Shown here: positions 35,889 through 45,599 of the stretch, piece by piece | Layout: every line of letters starts with the position of its first letter | Numbering within the stretch: position 1 is the stretch's first letter | NCBI RefSeq assembly: GCF_900111995.1 | Contig: NZ_FOKF01000027.1 | Span: 1 to 64,000 of the forward strand | Source: Collimonas sp. OK607 | Lineage (GTDB): Bacteria > Pseudomonadota > Gammaproteobacteria > Burkholderiales > Burkholderiaceae_D | Direction: 5' to 3' | Length of the DNA stretch: 64,000 bases | Position numbers and translations under genes: made by a program | The notes under the pieces: model-generated | The model's database searches: none | The model's input: the letters and a program-made list of their open reading frames with translations, nothing else | Told to the model about the DNA's origin: nothing

Positions 35889-37862
35889 ATGGCAAACAGC
35901 TTGTTTTTTACCGGGCTCAGCGGGCTCAACGCAGCGCAAGCAGCAATGGTCACTACCGGCCACAACACAGCCAACGTGAATACGCCTGGTTATAGCCGGC
36001 AAACGGTGCAGATAGTGTCGGCTGGCGGCACCTATACCCCTACCGTCGGCTTTTTCGGCAACGGTGCACAAGTAGTTGATGTCAGCCGCAGTTACGATCA
36101 ATTCCTGACATCGCAGCTGAACCAGGCGCAATCCACCAATCAGGCATTGACGACTTACTCTACCCAGATCAATCAGATTAACAATCTGCTGGCCAACCAG
36201 ACCACCGGCCTGGCGCCGATGCTGCAGACCATGTTCAAAGGTGTGCAGGCTGTAGCCAATACACCGGCCGATACGGCGGCACGGCAACAATTGATCAGCT
36301 CAGGCCAGGCGTTGGCGAATCAGTTCCGCACCATGAGCCAGGTGCTGACCGGCCTGAACAGTAATGTCAACGATCAGATTTCCGGTTCTGTCGACCAGAT
36401 CAATACCTACGCGACTCAGATCGCCAGCATCAACAAGCAGATCGCCTTGCTCAGCAACGCCGCCGGCGGTCAGGCTCCGAACGACTTGCTGGATCAGCGT
36501 GACAGCCTGGTGAACGGCTTGGGCCAATTGGTGGCGACCAAGGTGGTGGTGCAGGACGGTGGTCAATACAATGTATTTATCGGCACCGGCCAGACCCTGG
36601 TGTTAGGCGACAAGGCCTCCACCTTGAAGGCGGTTACTTCTGCTGCTGATCCCAGCCGTACTTCAGTGGCCCTGGTCAATGCTGCCGGTGTCGCGGTGGA
36701 ATTGCAAGACAATGTAATCAGCGGCGGATCGATGGGCGGCTTGATGCAATTTCGTAACCAGACCTTGGGCGATGCCCAGAACGCCGTGGGACGGATGGCG
36801 ATCGGCTTGGCCGACACTTTCAATGCCCAGCACAATCTGGGCATAGACTTGAATGGCGCCGCCGGCCAGGATTTTTTTTCGCAAGCCAGTCCGGTTGCAA
36901 TTGCCAATGCGCGCAATACCGGTAACCTAGCGATCACTCCATCGTTCAGCGATACCACTCAACTGACTACCAGCGATTACCGGGTCGACGTTGTCAACGT
37001 CGCCGGCAGTCCGCAATATTCAGTGACGCGTCTGGCTGACAACAAAGTGGTTGGCAGTTATGCAAGCTTGCCAGCAAGTTTCGACGGCGTCTCGCTGCAA
37101 GCTGCCAGCGGCGCGCCGCAAGTCGGCGATTCCTTCCTGGTGCAACCGACGCGTACCGGAGCGCGCGATTTGACAGTGACGGTTACCGATCCTGCCAAGA
37201 TAGCTGCCGCTGCGCCTATCGTCACCGGCAACGCGGCCGGTAATCTGGGCAGCGCCAGCATCAGTGCCGGCAAGGTCGACGCCGCGTATCTGGCGACACC
37301 GCTGACTACGCCGGTGACGCTCAAATACGACAGCACTACCGCGCCGGCCAGCCTCTCGGGCTTTCCTGCCAGTGCCGCAGTCACGGTAACCAATCCGGAT
37401 GGCACGGTGGTCAACTATGGGGCCGGCGCCAGTGTCAGCTATACCGCCGGTGCTTCTTACAGTTTCAATGGCATCACGGCCACTGTCAGCGGTGCGCCGG
37501 CGAACGGCGATACCTTCACCGTCGGACCAAATGCCGGCGGCATTTCGGACGGCAGCAATGCCTTGCTGCTGGGCGCTTTGCAAAACACGAAAACGCTGGC
37601 CGGAGGTACCGCCAGCTATACCGATGCCTATGGTCAGCTGGTCAGCACGATTGGCAATAAAGCCAACCAGCTGACCGTCGCCAATACTGCACAAACCAGC
37701 CTGGCTGGACAAATCAAGGCGGCCCAGCAATCGGTGTCGGGAGTGAATCAAGATGAAGAAACCGCCAACTTGCTGATGTATCAGCAAATGTATCAGGCTA
37801 ATGCCAAGGTGATCCAGACCGCCACGACCATGTTTAACGCGATCCTCGGGATTGCTGGCTGA
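35889..37862 (+). CDS. flgK: Hook-filament junction protein 1 FlgK
   Basis: A 657-residue junction protein. The N-terminus FFTGLSGLNAAQAAMVTTGH NTANVNTPGYSRQ and the C-terminus ETANLLMYQQMYQANAKVIQ are the family ends. The middle third (about 390-560) is a long insertion with Ig-like repeats, making it longer than enteric FlgK (about 550). An AAAGGACGA site precedes the ATG. Chaperone FlgN and a sigma-28-like promoter are encoded in the window. Confidence 0.95.
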   Translation: MANSLFFTGLSGLNAAQAAMVTTGHNTANVNTPGYSRQTVQIVSAGGTYTPTVGFFGNGAQVVDVSRSYDQFLTSQLNQAQSTNQALTTYSTQINQINNLLANQTTGLAPMLQTMFKGVQAVANTPADTAARQQLISSGQALANQFRTMSQVLTGLNSNVNDQISGSVDQINTYATQIASINKQIALLSNAAGGQAPNDLLDQRDSLVNGLGQLVATKVVVQDGGQYNVFIGTGQTLVLGDKASTLKAVTSAADPSRTSVALVNAAGVAVELQDNVISGGSMGGLMQFRNQTLGDAQNAVGRMAIGLADTFNAQHNLGIDLNGAAGQDFFSQASPVAIANARNTGNLAITPSFSDTTQLTTSDYRVDVVNVAGSPQYSVTRLADNKVVGSYASLPASFDGVSLQAASGAPQVGDSFLVQPTRTGARDLTVTVTDPAKIAAAAPIVTGNAAGNLGSASISAGKVDAAYLATPLTTPVTLKYDSTTAPASLSGFPASAAVTVTNPDGTVVNYGAGASVSYTAGASYSFNGITATVSGAPANGDTFTVGPNAGGISDGSNALLLGALQNTKTLAGGTASYTDAYGQLVSTIGNKANQLTVANTAQTSLAGQIKAAQQSVSGVNQDEETANLLMYQQMYQANAKVIQTATTMFNAILGIAG

Positions 37863-37932
37863 TGGATGTTTATGGCGGCCGTATTGGCCGGCAAGATGAG
37901 CTGCAGGATAAATTGTAATTCAGGAGAACCAG

Positions 37933-39144
37933 ATGCGTATCAGTACCCAGTCGTTTTATGATCAAAGCATGGCTTCGATGAGCTCCCAGCAAACAAGTCT
38001 GTTGCGTGTGCAACAGCAGATCGGCTCCGGGACAAAAATCCTGACACCTTCCGACGATCCGCTTGGCGCAACCCGGGCACTGAGCGTATCGCAATCGATT
38101 TCTCTCAACGATCAATATTCGACCAGCCGTGCCCAGGCATCACGCACGTTGGGGCTGGAAGATAATACCCTGCAAAGCGTCACCACGCTTTTGCAAAATA
38201 TCAAAGGCCTGGTGGTGCAAGCGGGTAACGGCTCGATGACCGATGCCGACCGCATGTCGGTAGCCACCAGCTTGCAAAGTAATTACGATCAATTGCTCGG
38301 CTTGGCGAATACCGATGACGGCAACGGCCAGTTTCTGTTCGCCGGTTTTAAAAGCGGTAGTGCGCCCTTCGTGCAACAAGCAGGCGGCAATGTACAGTAT
38401 GTCGGCGATCAAGGTCAGCAACTACTGCAAGTTGACGTTTCGCGGCAGATGGCGGGAACCGATGACGGCCGCAGCATTTTTCAAAGTACGCAAGGCAGCG
38501 CAGGTTACGTCACGACTTCGGCAGCTGCCAATACCGGTGACGGCGTATACGGCGCTACTTCCGTGGTAGATGCTACCAATCCGGATTTCGGCAAGAATTT
38601 CTCGGTCCAATTCACCTCGGCTACCACGTTTACCGTGACCAATTCTGATACGCCACCGGTAGTGACGCCAGGTACTTACACATCCGGCACGCCGATTCAG
38701 TTCGGCGGGTTGCAGATTACCTTGACCGGCGCACCGGCCAGCGGCGACAGTTTTAACGTCAATACCGCAAAGAGCGCCAATCCTGACATGTTTGGCGCAC
38801 TCAAGGATTTGATTGGCGCGCTCAGGACACCGGTCGACAACGGTACTCCTGCGGCCCAGGCGCAATTGCAGAATTCGCTAAGCACAGCCAACGTCAAGCT
38901 ATCCAATTCGCTCGACAACGTGCTGACGGTGCGTTCGTCGGTGGGATCGCGCATGCAAGAGCTTGATACGCTCAACACGAATGGCGATGCCCGCAATTTA
39001 TCGAATAAGAGCTATTTGTCTGACATCCAGGATCTTGACTACACCAGCGCGATTACCGAGTTGTATCAACGGCAGACGGCACTGCAGGCAACGCAGCAGA
39101 CCTTCGTCCAGATTCGGAAAATTTCGCTGCTTAATTACCTCTAA
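37933..39144 (+). CDS. flgL: Hook-filament junction protein 3 FlgL
   Basis: A 403-residue junction protein. MRISTQSFYDQSMASMSSQQ, then IGSGTKILTPSDDPLGATRA, and the C-terminal flagellin-like helix YLSDIQDLDYTSAITELYQR are typical. AGGAGA precedes the ATG. Last gene of the flg run; a perfect hairpin separates it from convergent fliR. Confidence 0.95.
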   Translation: MRISTQSFYDQSMASMSSQQTSLLRVQQQIGSGTKILTPSDDPLGATRALSVSQSISLNDQYSTSRAQASRTLGLEDNTLQSVTTLLQNIKGLVVQAGNGSMTDADRMSVATSLQSNYDQLLGLANTDDGNGQFLFAGFKSGSAPFVQQAGGNVQYVGDQGQQLLQVDVSRQMAGTDDGRSIFQSTQGSAGYVTTSAAANTGDGVYGATSVVDATNPDFGKNFSVQFTSATTFTVTNSDTPPVVTPGTYTSGTPIQFGGLQITLTGAPASGDSFNVNTAKSANPDMFGALKDLIGALRTPVDNGTPAAQAQLQNSLSTANVKLSNSLDNVLTVRSSVGSRMQELDTLNTNGDARNLSNKSYLSDIQDLDYTSAITELYQRQTALQATQQTFVQIRKISLLNYL

Positions 39145-39157
39145 TACCGTTGAGCCG

Positions 39158-39197
39158 GGCCGTAGGGTGGGCACAAAAGCGTGCCCACCCTACGGCC
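39158..39197. repeat. Perfect 17-bp hairpin (GTAGGGTGGGCAC repeat) between flgL and fliR
   Basis: GGCCGTAGGGTGGGCAC (39158-39174), six-base loop, then its exact reverse complement (39181-39197). It lies between convergent flgL and fliR and includes the fliR stop codon (TAG, 39190-39192 minus strand). It has no T-run, so it would act as a barrier or factor-dependent terminator at most. The 13-mer core recurs at 11651. Confidence 0.85.
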
Positions 39198-39984
39198 GCA
39201 ATGCCTGCGCTACATGGAGCATGTTGGCCAGGCCGAGCGCAAATTCCTGTTCCAGAAATGGCCTCAAGTGTGGTATCAACTGTTGCAGCATCATGATACC
39301 GCCCAGCAGAGTCAAAGGAAAGCCGACGGCAAAGATGCTTAGTTGCGGTGAAGCCCGGTTGAGAATGCCCATGGCCAGATTCAACGTCAGCAGGGTGGCT
39401 ACCAGGGGCAGCGCCAGCATCAACCCTGCCGAAATCACATTGGCGCCGGCCAATACCAGGAAATACCAGCCTTCTGCGGCCAGCGGCGCATCGGAAATCG
39501 GTAGAACCTGGAAGCTTTCGACCAGCGTGCTGATGACCATCAGATGGCCGTCCACCGCCAGGAACATCAGCATCGCCAGCATATTCAGCAGACTGGCCAG
39601 CACCATGGTGTTGCCGCCGCTGTTGGGGTCGAAGAACGAGGCGAAGGACAAGCCCATCTGCAAGCCGGCATAATCGCCGGCAGCTTGTACCGCGGCAAAT
39701 ACCAGCCGCATGGAAAATCCCATGGCCGAGCCGATCAGGACTTGCTGGATCAGAATCCACACGCCACCGGCCGAGACCAAGGGTACGGATGGCATGGCGC
39801 CGAGGGTAGGGCCGATGGCAATCGCCAGCAATGCAGCGAGGCCGACCTTGACCTGACGCGCCACTTTTTTCTCGCCGAATATCGGGCTGCTGCTGATCAG
39901 GGCCAGCATCCGGACGAAGGGCCACACAAATGCCACTATCCAGGCACTGAGTTGGGTTGAGGTGACTGACAGGACCGGCGGCAT
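39190..39984 (-). CDS. fliR: Flagellar type III export gate protein FliR
   Basis: A 264-residue membrane protein of the export gate with about six hydrophobic segments. It starts MPPVLSVTSTQLSAWIVAFV; AAGDYAGLQMGLSFASFFDP is the conserved FliR stretch. I chose ATG 39984, which overlaps the fliQ stop by one base (TGATG). The stop codon lies within a palindromic repeat, so the last residues may derive from repeat insertion. Confidence 0.94.
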   Translation of the reverse strand: MPPVLSVTSTQLSAWIVAFVWPFVRMLALISSSPIFGEKKVARQVKVGLAALLAIAIGPTLGAMPSVPLVSAGGVWILIQQVLIGSAMGFSMRLVFAAVQAAGDYAGLQMGLSFASFFDPNSGGNTMVLASLLNMLAMLMFLAVDGHLMVISTLVESFQVLPISDAPLAAEGWYFLVLAGANVISAGLMLALPLVATLLTLNLAMGILNRASPQLSIFAVGFPLTLLGGIMMLQQLIPHLRPFLEQEFALGLANMLHVAQALRP

Positions 39985-40253
39985 CAGCCAACCAGTTGCG
40001 GAATGCTGGAAAACAGCTGGCGCATGTAATCCAGGATGGAGTTCAGCATCCACGGCCCGGCGATGACCATGGTCGCACACACAGCTAATAATTTTGGAAT
40101 GAATGACAGGGTCATTTCATTGATCTGAGTGGCTGCTTGAAACAGACTGATGATCAAACCGCTGATCAAGGCCACCAGCAACAGCGGCGCGCCTAGCAGG
40201 AGAGTCATTTTCATGGCCTGGTAGCCAAGCGCCATTACCGATTCAGGAGTCAT
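39984..40253 (-). CDS. fliQ: Flagellar type III export gate protein FliQ
   Basis: An 89-residue two-helix membrane protein. MTPESVMALGYQAMKMTLLL, then LISGLIISLFQAATQINEMT and LSFIPKLLAV are diagnostic. Nine bases after fliP and overlapping fliR by one base. Confidence 0.96.
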   Translation of the reverse strand: MTPESVMALGYQAMKMTLLLGAPLLLVALISGLIISLFQAATQINEMTLSFIPKLLAVCATMVIAGPWMLNSILDYMRQLFSSIPQLVG

Positions 40254-40262
40254 TTTATCACC

Positions 40263-41054
40263 TCACGTATAGAAACTTTGGGCCAGGGCGCCGATCAGCA
40301 GATTCCACCCATCGACCAGCACGAACAGCATCAGCTTGAACGGTAGCGAGATGGTGGCGGGCGGTACCATCATCATCCCCATCGACATCAAGACGCTGGC
40401 CACCACCAGGTCGACGATCAGGAACGGGATAAAGATGGTGAAGCCGATCTGGAACGCGGTCTTGAGCTCGCTGATGACAAACGCCGGCACCAGTATCCTT
40501 AGCGGAACTTCTTCCGGACCTTGCATCTGCGGAACTTGCGCCAACCTGGCAAACAGGGCCAGGTCGCCTTCCCGGGTCTGCTTCAACATGAACTGCTTGA
40601 ACGGCTGGATCCCGCGGTCGAGCGCTTGTTCGGCGCTGATCTTGTTGTCGGAGAACGGTTTGTAGGCGTCGCTGTAGGCTTTATCGAATACAGGCGACAT
40701 GACGAAAAAGGTCAGGAATAGCGATAGTCCGACCAGGATCTGGTTGGGTGGCGAACTCTGCGCGCCGATGGCGGTACGCAACAGGCCCAGCACGATGATG
40801 ATGCGGGTGAAACTGGTCATCGTCAGCAACAGCGCCGGCAGGAACGAGAGCGAGGTCAGCAGCAGCATGGTCTGGACGCTGAGCGACCAGGTCTGGCTGC
40901 CGCCTGGTCCGGCGGTGCTGGTGATGCCGGGAAGTGCCTGTGCGCCAGCTATTGCCGGCAGCAGGCCAAGAGCCAGAATAAGAGTCGGAAACAGTGCCGG
41001 CAACAGCGCTGACAGCAATTTACCGTGTCGTGCGAGGAGGGAAAGAGGGCGCAT
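40263..41054 (-). CDS. fliP: Flagellar type III export gate protein FliP
   Basis: A 263-residue export-gate protein with a cleavable N-terminal signal segment ([20 protein letters not shown]) and four membrane helices. Typical stretches are [36 protein letters not shown], and [20 protein letters not shown]. It forms the FliPQR pore. Length is normal. Confidence 0.96.
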   Translation of the reverse strand: MRPLSLLARHGKLLSALLPALFPTLILALGLLPAIAGAQALPGITSTAGPGGSQTWSLSVQTMLLLTSLSFLPALLLTMTSFTRIIIVLGLLRTAIGAQSSPPNQILVGLSLFLTFFVMSPVFDKAYSDAYKPFSDNKISAEQALDRGIQPFKQFMLKQTREGDLALFARLAQVPQMQGPEEVPLRILVPAFVISELKTAFQIGFTIFIPFLIVDLVVASVLMSMGMMMVPPATISLPFKLMLFVLVDGWNLLIGALAQSFYT

Positions 41055-41120
41055 TCTGCCAATCGGTTTGAATAGATGAATAGTTGTGCGGCGTGAGCGC
41101 GGGGTGTCTACGCAGAATCG

Positions 41121-41603
41121 CTACTTGCGCCCCAGCGACTCTCGCAATTTTTGTGCGAAGGCGCTGGCTGCATTAGTGGCTGCGATTGCGCCGCGTGCGA
41201 TCGGTAATTTGACCTCTTCCGCCAATTCTTGTGCCGGCATGGTATGCAGGGATTGAATCTGTCCCGGCGTTACTCCCAGCGCCAGCCAGGTGCCGCCGAT
41301 TTCAACCACCACCACCCTTTCTCGCTGACCGATAGAGGTACTGGCAATCACTTTAACCAGCCGACCGCTATTGTGTTTTTGCAATCCAAGGCGGCGCGCC
41401 ACCCAGGCGCACAGGAAAATCAGCGCAAGTACCACCGCCAGGCCGGAAGCCGCCTGCAGCAAGCCGGTGGCGCCCCATGATGGAGCCGCCGTGGCAGTTA
41501 CTGCGGCAGGCGGTGTAGCGATCATGGCTGAAGCGGGCAGGGCGACAAAAGGTAACAGCGACAGCAGCAGTAGCGTTCGCCGTACCATGAGCAAGGGTTT
41601 CAT
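41121..41603 (-). CDS. fliO: Flagellar export assembly protein FliO
   Basis: A 160-residue bitopic membrane protein. An N-terminal signal-like segment, then a membrane helix near residues 50-68 (ASGLAVVLALIFLCAWVARR). The cytoplasmic SpoA-related part has RLVKVIASTSIGQRERVVVV. FliO helps FliP assemble. The start overlaps the fliN stop by four bases. Confidence 0.9.
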   Translation of the reverse strand: MKPLLMVRRTLLLLSLLPFVALPASAMIATPPAAVTATAAPSWGATGLLQAASGLAVVLALIFLCAWVARRLGLQKHNSGRLVKVIASTSIGQRERVVVVEIGGTWLALGVTPGQIQSLHTMPAQELAEEVKLPIARGAIAATNAASAFAQKLRESLGRK

Positions 41604-42025
41604 CGGTTCAGTTTGTGTATGCGCTCGGACGGCGTGATGATGTCGGTCAGGCGAATCCCGAATTTGTCATTGACCACCACCACTTCGCCCTGGGCGATCA
41701 GGTAGCCGTTGATCAGCACGTCCATCGGCTCGCCGGCCAGGCCATCCAGTTCCACTACCGATCCTTGTGCCAGTTGCAGCAGGTTCTTGATGGTGATCCG
41801 GGTGCGGCCCAGCTCGGCAGTCATCTGCACCGGGATATCCAGGATCATGTCGATATCGGTCTTGGCTACTTCTGCGGGTTCACCGCTGAGCGGCTGAAAT
41901 ACCTTGGCAGCAGCTGAAGCAGGGGCGGCCGGTGCTGGTTGCGACGCAGCGGTCTGGGCGGCGAGCGCGCTGGCCCAGTCGTCGGCGGCTTCGGCGTTTG
42001 GATCCGGCTTGTTTTCGTCACTCAT
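41600..42025 (-). CDS. fliN: Flagellar motor switch protein FliN
   Basis: A 141-residue C-ring protein. The C-terminal SpoA domain (about 60-138) reads ILDIPVQMTAELGRTRITIK, NLLQLAQGSVVELDGLAGEP and LINGYLIAQGEVVVVNDKFG. The first 55 residues are an acidic, Ala/Pro-rich tail. Its start overlaps the fliM stop by eight bases (ATGAGTGA). Confidence 0.95.
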   Translation of the reverse strand: MSDENKPDPNAEAADDWASALAAQTAASQPAPAAPASAAAKVFQPLSGEPAEVAKTDIDMILDIPVQMTAELGRTRITIKNLLQLAQGSVVELDGLAGEPMDVLINGYLIAQGEVVVVNDKFGIRLTDIITPSERIHKLNR

Positions 42026-43037
42026 GTTTATTTCCCTTTAATTCACCTGATTCACCTGAATCACCTTCGCGGTGATTGATCATTTTTTCTACTCGCAACG
42101 CATAGCGGCCGTTGGAAGTACCGTATCCGCATTCCATCACCGGCACGCCGTCTACCTTGGCGATAATCGACTCCGGCATTTCTATCGGCAGCACATCGCC
42201 GACTTTCAGTTTGAGCAGCTGGCCTATGGTCGACGGCAGGGTCTGGAAATCGACTTTCAGCTGGACATCGGCGCTTTGCACCTGTTGCGACAGTTGCTTG
42301 ACCCAGCGCTTGTCAATTTCCACCTCATCCTGAACCGGATTGGAGAGCAAATCGCGTATCGGTTCTATCATCGAATACGGAATGCATATATGCAGGGCGC
42401 CGCCGATTGGTCCGAACTCGATATGGAAAGTGGTGTTAACCACGACTTCATTCGGTGTCGCGATGTTGGCGAACTTGGTATGCATCTCCGAGCGCACGTG
42501 TTCGAATTCGAGCGGGTAAATCGGATTCCAGGCGCTGCCATAGCTTTCCAGCGCCAGGTTCAACAGTCGAGTGATGATGCGTTGTTCGGTCGGGGTAAAG
42601 TCGCGCCCCTCGACCCGCATGTGGAAACGACCATCGCCGCCGAACAGATTGTCGACTACCAGGAACACCAGGTTCGGATCGAACACGAACAGCGCCGTGC
42701 CGCGCAACGGTTTCATGTGCAGCAGGTTGATGTTTGCCGGCACCGGCAGATGGCGGATGAATTCGCTGTATTTCTGGACGTGCACCGCGCCTACCGAAAT
42801 GTCGGCGCTGCGGCGCATGAAATTGAAGAGTGAGCTGCGCAGTTGGCGCGCAAATCGCTCGTTGATGATTTCCAGCGTATGCATGCGGCCGCGCACGATA
42901 CGTTCCTGGGTCCCAAGGTTGTAGGCTTGCACACCTTCCGTGCTCGGGGCCGGCGCGGCGGCTGCATCGGCCTCGCCGGTGACGCCTTGCAGTAATGCAT
43001 CTACTTCGTCCTGAGACAGTAGCTGTTCATAAGCCAT
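42018..43037 (-). CDS. fliM: Flagellar motor switch protein FliM
   Basis: A 339-residue C-ring protein. The N-terminal CheY-binding peptide is LLSQDEVDALLQGV. The middle CheC-like domain has LHMKPLRGTALFVFDPNLVF and LFGGDGR; the C-terminal SpoA domain has LLKLKVGDVLPIEMPESI. A CheY-P docking target for the CheY at 16485. It follows fliL by 15 bases. Confidence 0.96.
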   Translation of the reverse strand: MAYEQLLSQDEVDALLQGVTGEADAAAAPAPSTEGVQAYNLGTQERIVRGRMHTLEIINERFARQLRSSLFNFMRRSADISVGAVHVQKYSEFIRHLPVPANINLLHMKPLRGTALFVFDPNLVFLVVDNLFGGDGRFHMRVEGRDFTPTEQRIITRLLNLALESYGSAWNPIYPLEFEHVRSEMHTKFANIATPNEVVVNTTFHIEFGPIGGALHICIPYSMIEPIRDLLSNPVQDEVEIDKRWVKQLSQQVQSADVQLKVDFQTLPSTIGQLLKLKVGDVLPIEMPESIIAKVDGVPVMECGYGTSNGRYALRVEKMINHREGDSGESGELKGNKHE

Positions 43038-43052
43038 AGCTGGATCTCGGTT

Positions 43053-43526
43053 TCACTGCACCACGAAGGCGGTAAACAACACATTGGTGATGTGTTGCGG
43101 CGGCTGGCTGCTGGCCAGGGGCTTGTTCAATGCCTTAAGGATTTCTGCGGCAAGCAGGTTCTTGTCGTCGGCGGTAATCAGGGTATTCGGATCGCGGTTC
43201 GACAATAGGCTGAGAATCCGGCTGCGCGTCTCAGGCAAGTACTGGACAATCTGCGCCTGGGTTTTGGCGTCCGCCACTTTCAAGGTCAGGCCGATATGCA
43301 GGAACCGATCGCGGTCTTCCGCCTGCAGGTTGACCGTAAACGGATCGAGGGCGACAAAAATCGGTGTTTCCGGGATTGGCGCCGCGACTGTCTTGACGGC
43401 TGGTTGCATACGGGTGAAATAATAAGCCGCTCCGGCCGCAACCAAGGCCGCGGTCAGGACGATCAAGATCAATCCAAGCTTGTTTTTTTTAGGTGCTGCT
43501 ACTGCGTTGTCGGTGATGGTTGCCAT
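43053..43526 (-). CDS. fliL: Flagellar stator-associated membrane protein FliL
   Basis: A 157-residue single-pass membrane protein. The membrane helix is residues 18-40 (LGLILIVLTAALVAAGAAYY). The periplasmic stomatin-like domain has FVALDPFTVNLQAEDRDRFL and LPETRSRILSLLSNRDPNTL. I chose ATG 43526 (MATITDNAVAAPKKNK); the upstream extension to 43685 overlaps fliK and is not FliL-like. It modulates stator output. Confidence 0.93.
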   Translation of the reverse strand: MATITDNAVAAPKKNKLGLILIVLTAALVAAGAAYYFTRMQPAVKTVAAPIPETPIFVALDPFTVNLQAEDRDRFLHIGLTLKVADAKTQAQIVQYLPETRSRILSLLSNRDPNTLITADDKNLLAAEILKALNKPLASSQPPQHITNVLFTAFVVQ

Positions 43527-43653
43527 GGTTTTTCCTGCATCAGATTTCAGCGTCCATTCTTTGCCAAAAGGGCGTCGAACCATCTGCTGATATAAAGGGA
43601 GAAAGCGCTTCAGATCCTGCATTTGTTGCGCCGCGAAGTTCTGTTTTTTTCTG

Positions 43654-45015
43654 TTAGGCAAAAATGTCGACCTTGCCGTTGCCATTCCGGCTAACCGGAA
43701 CAGCGCTACGTCCGACGTTGCCGCTCAACTCGCCTGCGGCCATGCCGGCCTGGGATTGGTGATTGGAACCCCTATGACCGCTCTGGCTTTGGGCAAATGC
43801 ACTTTGCTGCCGTTGTTGCGGTTGCTGGGCGTCTGCGCTGACGGAGGTGTTGCCCAGGTTGATACCGCTCTCAGCCAGACTGTTGCGCAGCTGTGGCAGG
43901 GCCGCTTCAAGTGCCGCCCGCACCGATTGATGGGCCGAGACAAACATGGCTTGCGCCTGGTTGTCATTGATGGTCAACGTAACTTTCAGCGGGCCCAGGT
44001 CTGGCGGGTTGAGGTGCAGCTCAGCGCTCTGGTTGTTGGTGTTACCCATCCAGATAACTTGTTTACCGAGTGCGGTACCCCAGCCGTCGCTGCCCACCAC
44101 AGGGGATAGAGCCAGCTTGACCTGGGGTGGCGCTGAGCTAGCTGTCGCCGCTGTCGTTTGGGCATGCGCCATGGCTGGATTGATCTGAGCTGTCATATCC
44201 AGATTCGGCTGGCCGGAGTTGCCGGCGGCCGCCTTGGCTGCCGTGACGCCGTTCACACTGGCGGCGGCCGCAACGTCGGTCTTCCCGGCGTCGACCTTGG
44301 CTGCGGTTTGACTATCCTGGCGTCCCGGTTTTCCCAATTTTTCGTGTTTGCCGTCATCATGTGCCGCTTGCTGTCCGGCGGCGCCGCCTGCAGCCATCTG
44401 GTTGATGGTCTGCTGCGGATTCTGTGTCAGCGTGGTGTACTCGCCACTACCTGGCTCTTGGCTCGCCAGACCACTCTGTTTAGATGATGTTGCACCGGCC
44501 GGACTAGCGTGAGCTGCCAATTGACCCGCGGCGGGCAGAGCCGCTTCAGCGAGGGGAGTGCTTTTATCGCCTGTTTCCGCGTCCGCTATGGTGGTCGCAG
44601 CGGGCGCACCGGATTTGCTGCCGGCCGCGGCGATTGCCGCATTTAGCCGGATCTCCGCGGCTGATTGCGGTTGGCTGTCACTGCCGGATTGAGCATTGAC
44701 CTCGATTGCTTTGGCGCTGGTCGGCGGCAATGCCAGGAACGCTAACGCCGGCACTGCGACCGGATCTTGCTGATGCCCGCTGTCCTGGCCGGTATTGGCG
44801 CTGCCGTTGGCCGGGCGACGTGCTGCCGGGCGATCGGCTGGCTTGGCGCTGTTTGCGGCGTTGTCGGCCGACTTGTCGGAACCCGCGAGCGAACGGTCCA
44901 GTACCTTGCCGAAATGATCGGCGTCGGGCTGCTGTGCATTCGCGCTGCTACCGGCCTTGTTTGCGGAAGGCGCCGCTTGCAGGGCAGCGGTGCCGGATGA
45001 AACTATTAGAGACAT
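43654..45015 (-). CDS. fliK: Flagellar hook-length control protein FliK
   Basis: A 453-residue secreted molecular ruler. Residues 1-310 are Ala/Gln/Ser/Lys-rich and disordered. The C-terminal Flg_hook domain (about 315-405) has KQVIWMGNTNNQSAELHLNP PDLGPLKVTLTINDNQAQAM and VRAALEAALPQLRNSLAESG. It interacts with FlhB to switch export specificity. A second FliK-like protein is at 57537. Confidence 0.93.
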   Translation of the reverse strand: MSLIVSSGTAALQAAPSANKAGSSANAQQPDADHFGKVLDRSLAGSDKSADNAANSAKPADRPAARRPANGSANTGQDSGHQQDPVAVPALAFLALPPTSAKAIEVNAQSGSDSQPQSAAEIRLNAAIAAAGSKSGAPAATTIADAETGDKSTPLAEAALPAAGQLAAHASPAGATSSKQSGLASQEPGSGEYTTLTQNPQQTINQMAAGGAAGQQAAHDDGKHEKLGKPGRQDSQTAAKVDAGKTDVAAAASVNGVTAAKAAAGNSGQPNLDMTAQINPAMAHAQTTAATASSAPPQVKLALSPVVGSDGWGTALGKQVIWMGNTNNQSAELHLNPPDLGPLKVTLTINDNQAQAMFVSAHQSVRAALEAALPQLRNSLAESGINLGNTSVSADAQQPQQRQQSAFAQSQSGHRGSNHQSQAGMAAGELSGNVGRSAVPVSRNGNGKVDIFA

Positions 45016-45032
45016 GACGATTCCTTGATGAA

Positions 45033-45491
45033 TTATTCTGCTGCTGCGGAGAGCATGCGTAGCCGGAATTGCCGGGCAGCGTGTTCGTCGCTGGCGTGCT
45101 GCTCGCGTTTATTGGCTAGCTGTGCCTGTTGTTCCTTGACCCGTGCGGCCAGCGTGTCGAACGAACTCAGGCGGCGCTTGTTCTGCTGCCAGTCGGTGCG
45201 CCCGCGCGCCAGCCTCGAATCGGCCTGGGCGGCGACCGCGCGTTGCTGTTCGATAGCACCGTCCAGAGTGCCGATGAAGTGCTGGAAATTGCGCCAGCGT
45301 GACGACGACACCCCATCCTGCATCTGGGTTTGCAGCTGATCGTAGTATTCCTGGCGATAGCGGATCAGCATCTCCAGCTTTTCCGCCGCGCTGATCTGCG
45401 TGCGCTGCAACTGTCCCAGGCGACGGGTTGCTTCGTCGGTCTTGTTCTGGGCCAGTTCAATCAACATGGCGAGCGGTAATGTATTTGACAT
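45033..45491 (-). CDS. fliJ: Flagellar export chaperone/stalk protein FliJ
   Basis: A 152-residue coiled-coil protein. LAMLIELAQNKTDEATRRLG, RQEYYDQLQTQMQDGVSSSR and the WRNFQHFIGTLDGAIEQQRA stretch are typical FliJ. It forms the central stalk in the FliI ATPase ring. 17 bases upstream of fliK and 108 bases after fliI. Confidence 0.93.
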   Translation of the reverse strand: MSNTLPLAMLIELAQNKTDEATRRLGQLQRTQISAAEKLEMLIRYRQEYYDQLQTQMQDGVSSSRWRNFQHFIGTLDGAIEQQRAVAAQADSRLARGRTDWQQNKRRLSSFDTLAARVKEQQAQLANKREQHASDEHAARQFRLRMLSAAAE

Positions 45492-45599
45492 GATTTCCTC
45501 TCAAACCTGGGGGATCTCTCCGTTTGTCTTCATTGCGGCGTATCTGTAAGTTAACGGCAACCCTAATAAAAAATGTAGAAGCGGCTAGAGCCGTTGCGT

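Noticed and set aside
39142-39160. TAATACCGTTGAG at the flgL stop as another IS4-type end
   Set aside because: Matches the MITE left end at 12 of 13 bases but has no partner end or target duplication nearby; may be chance.
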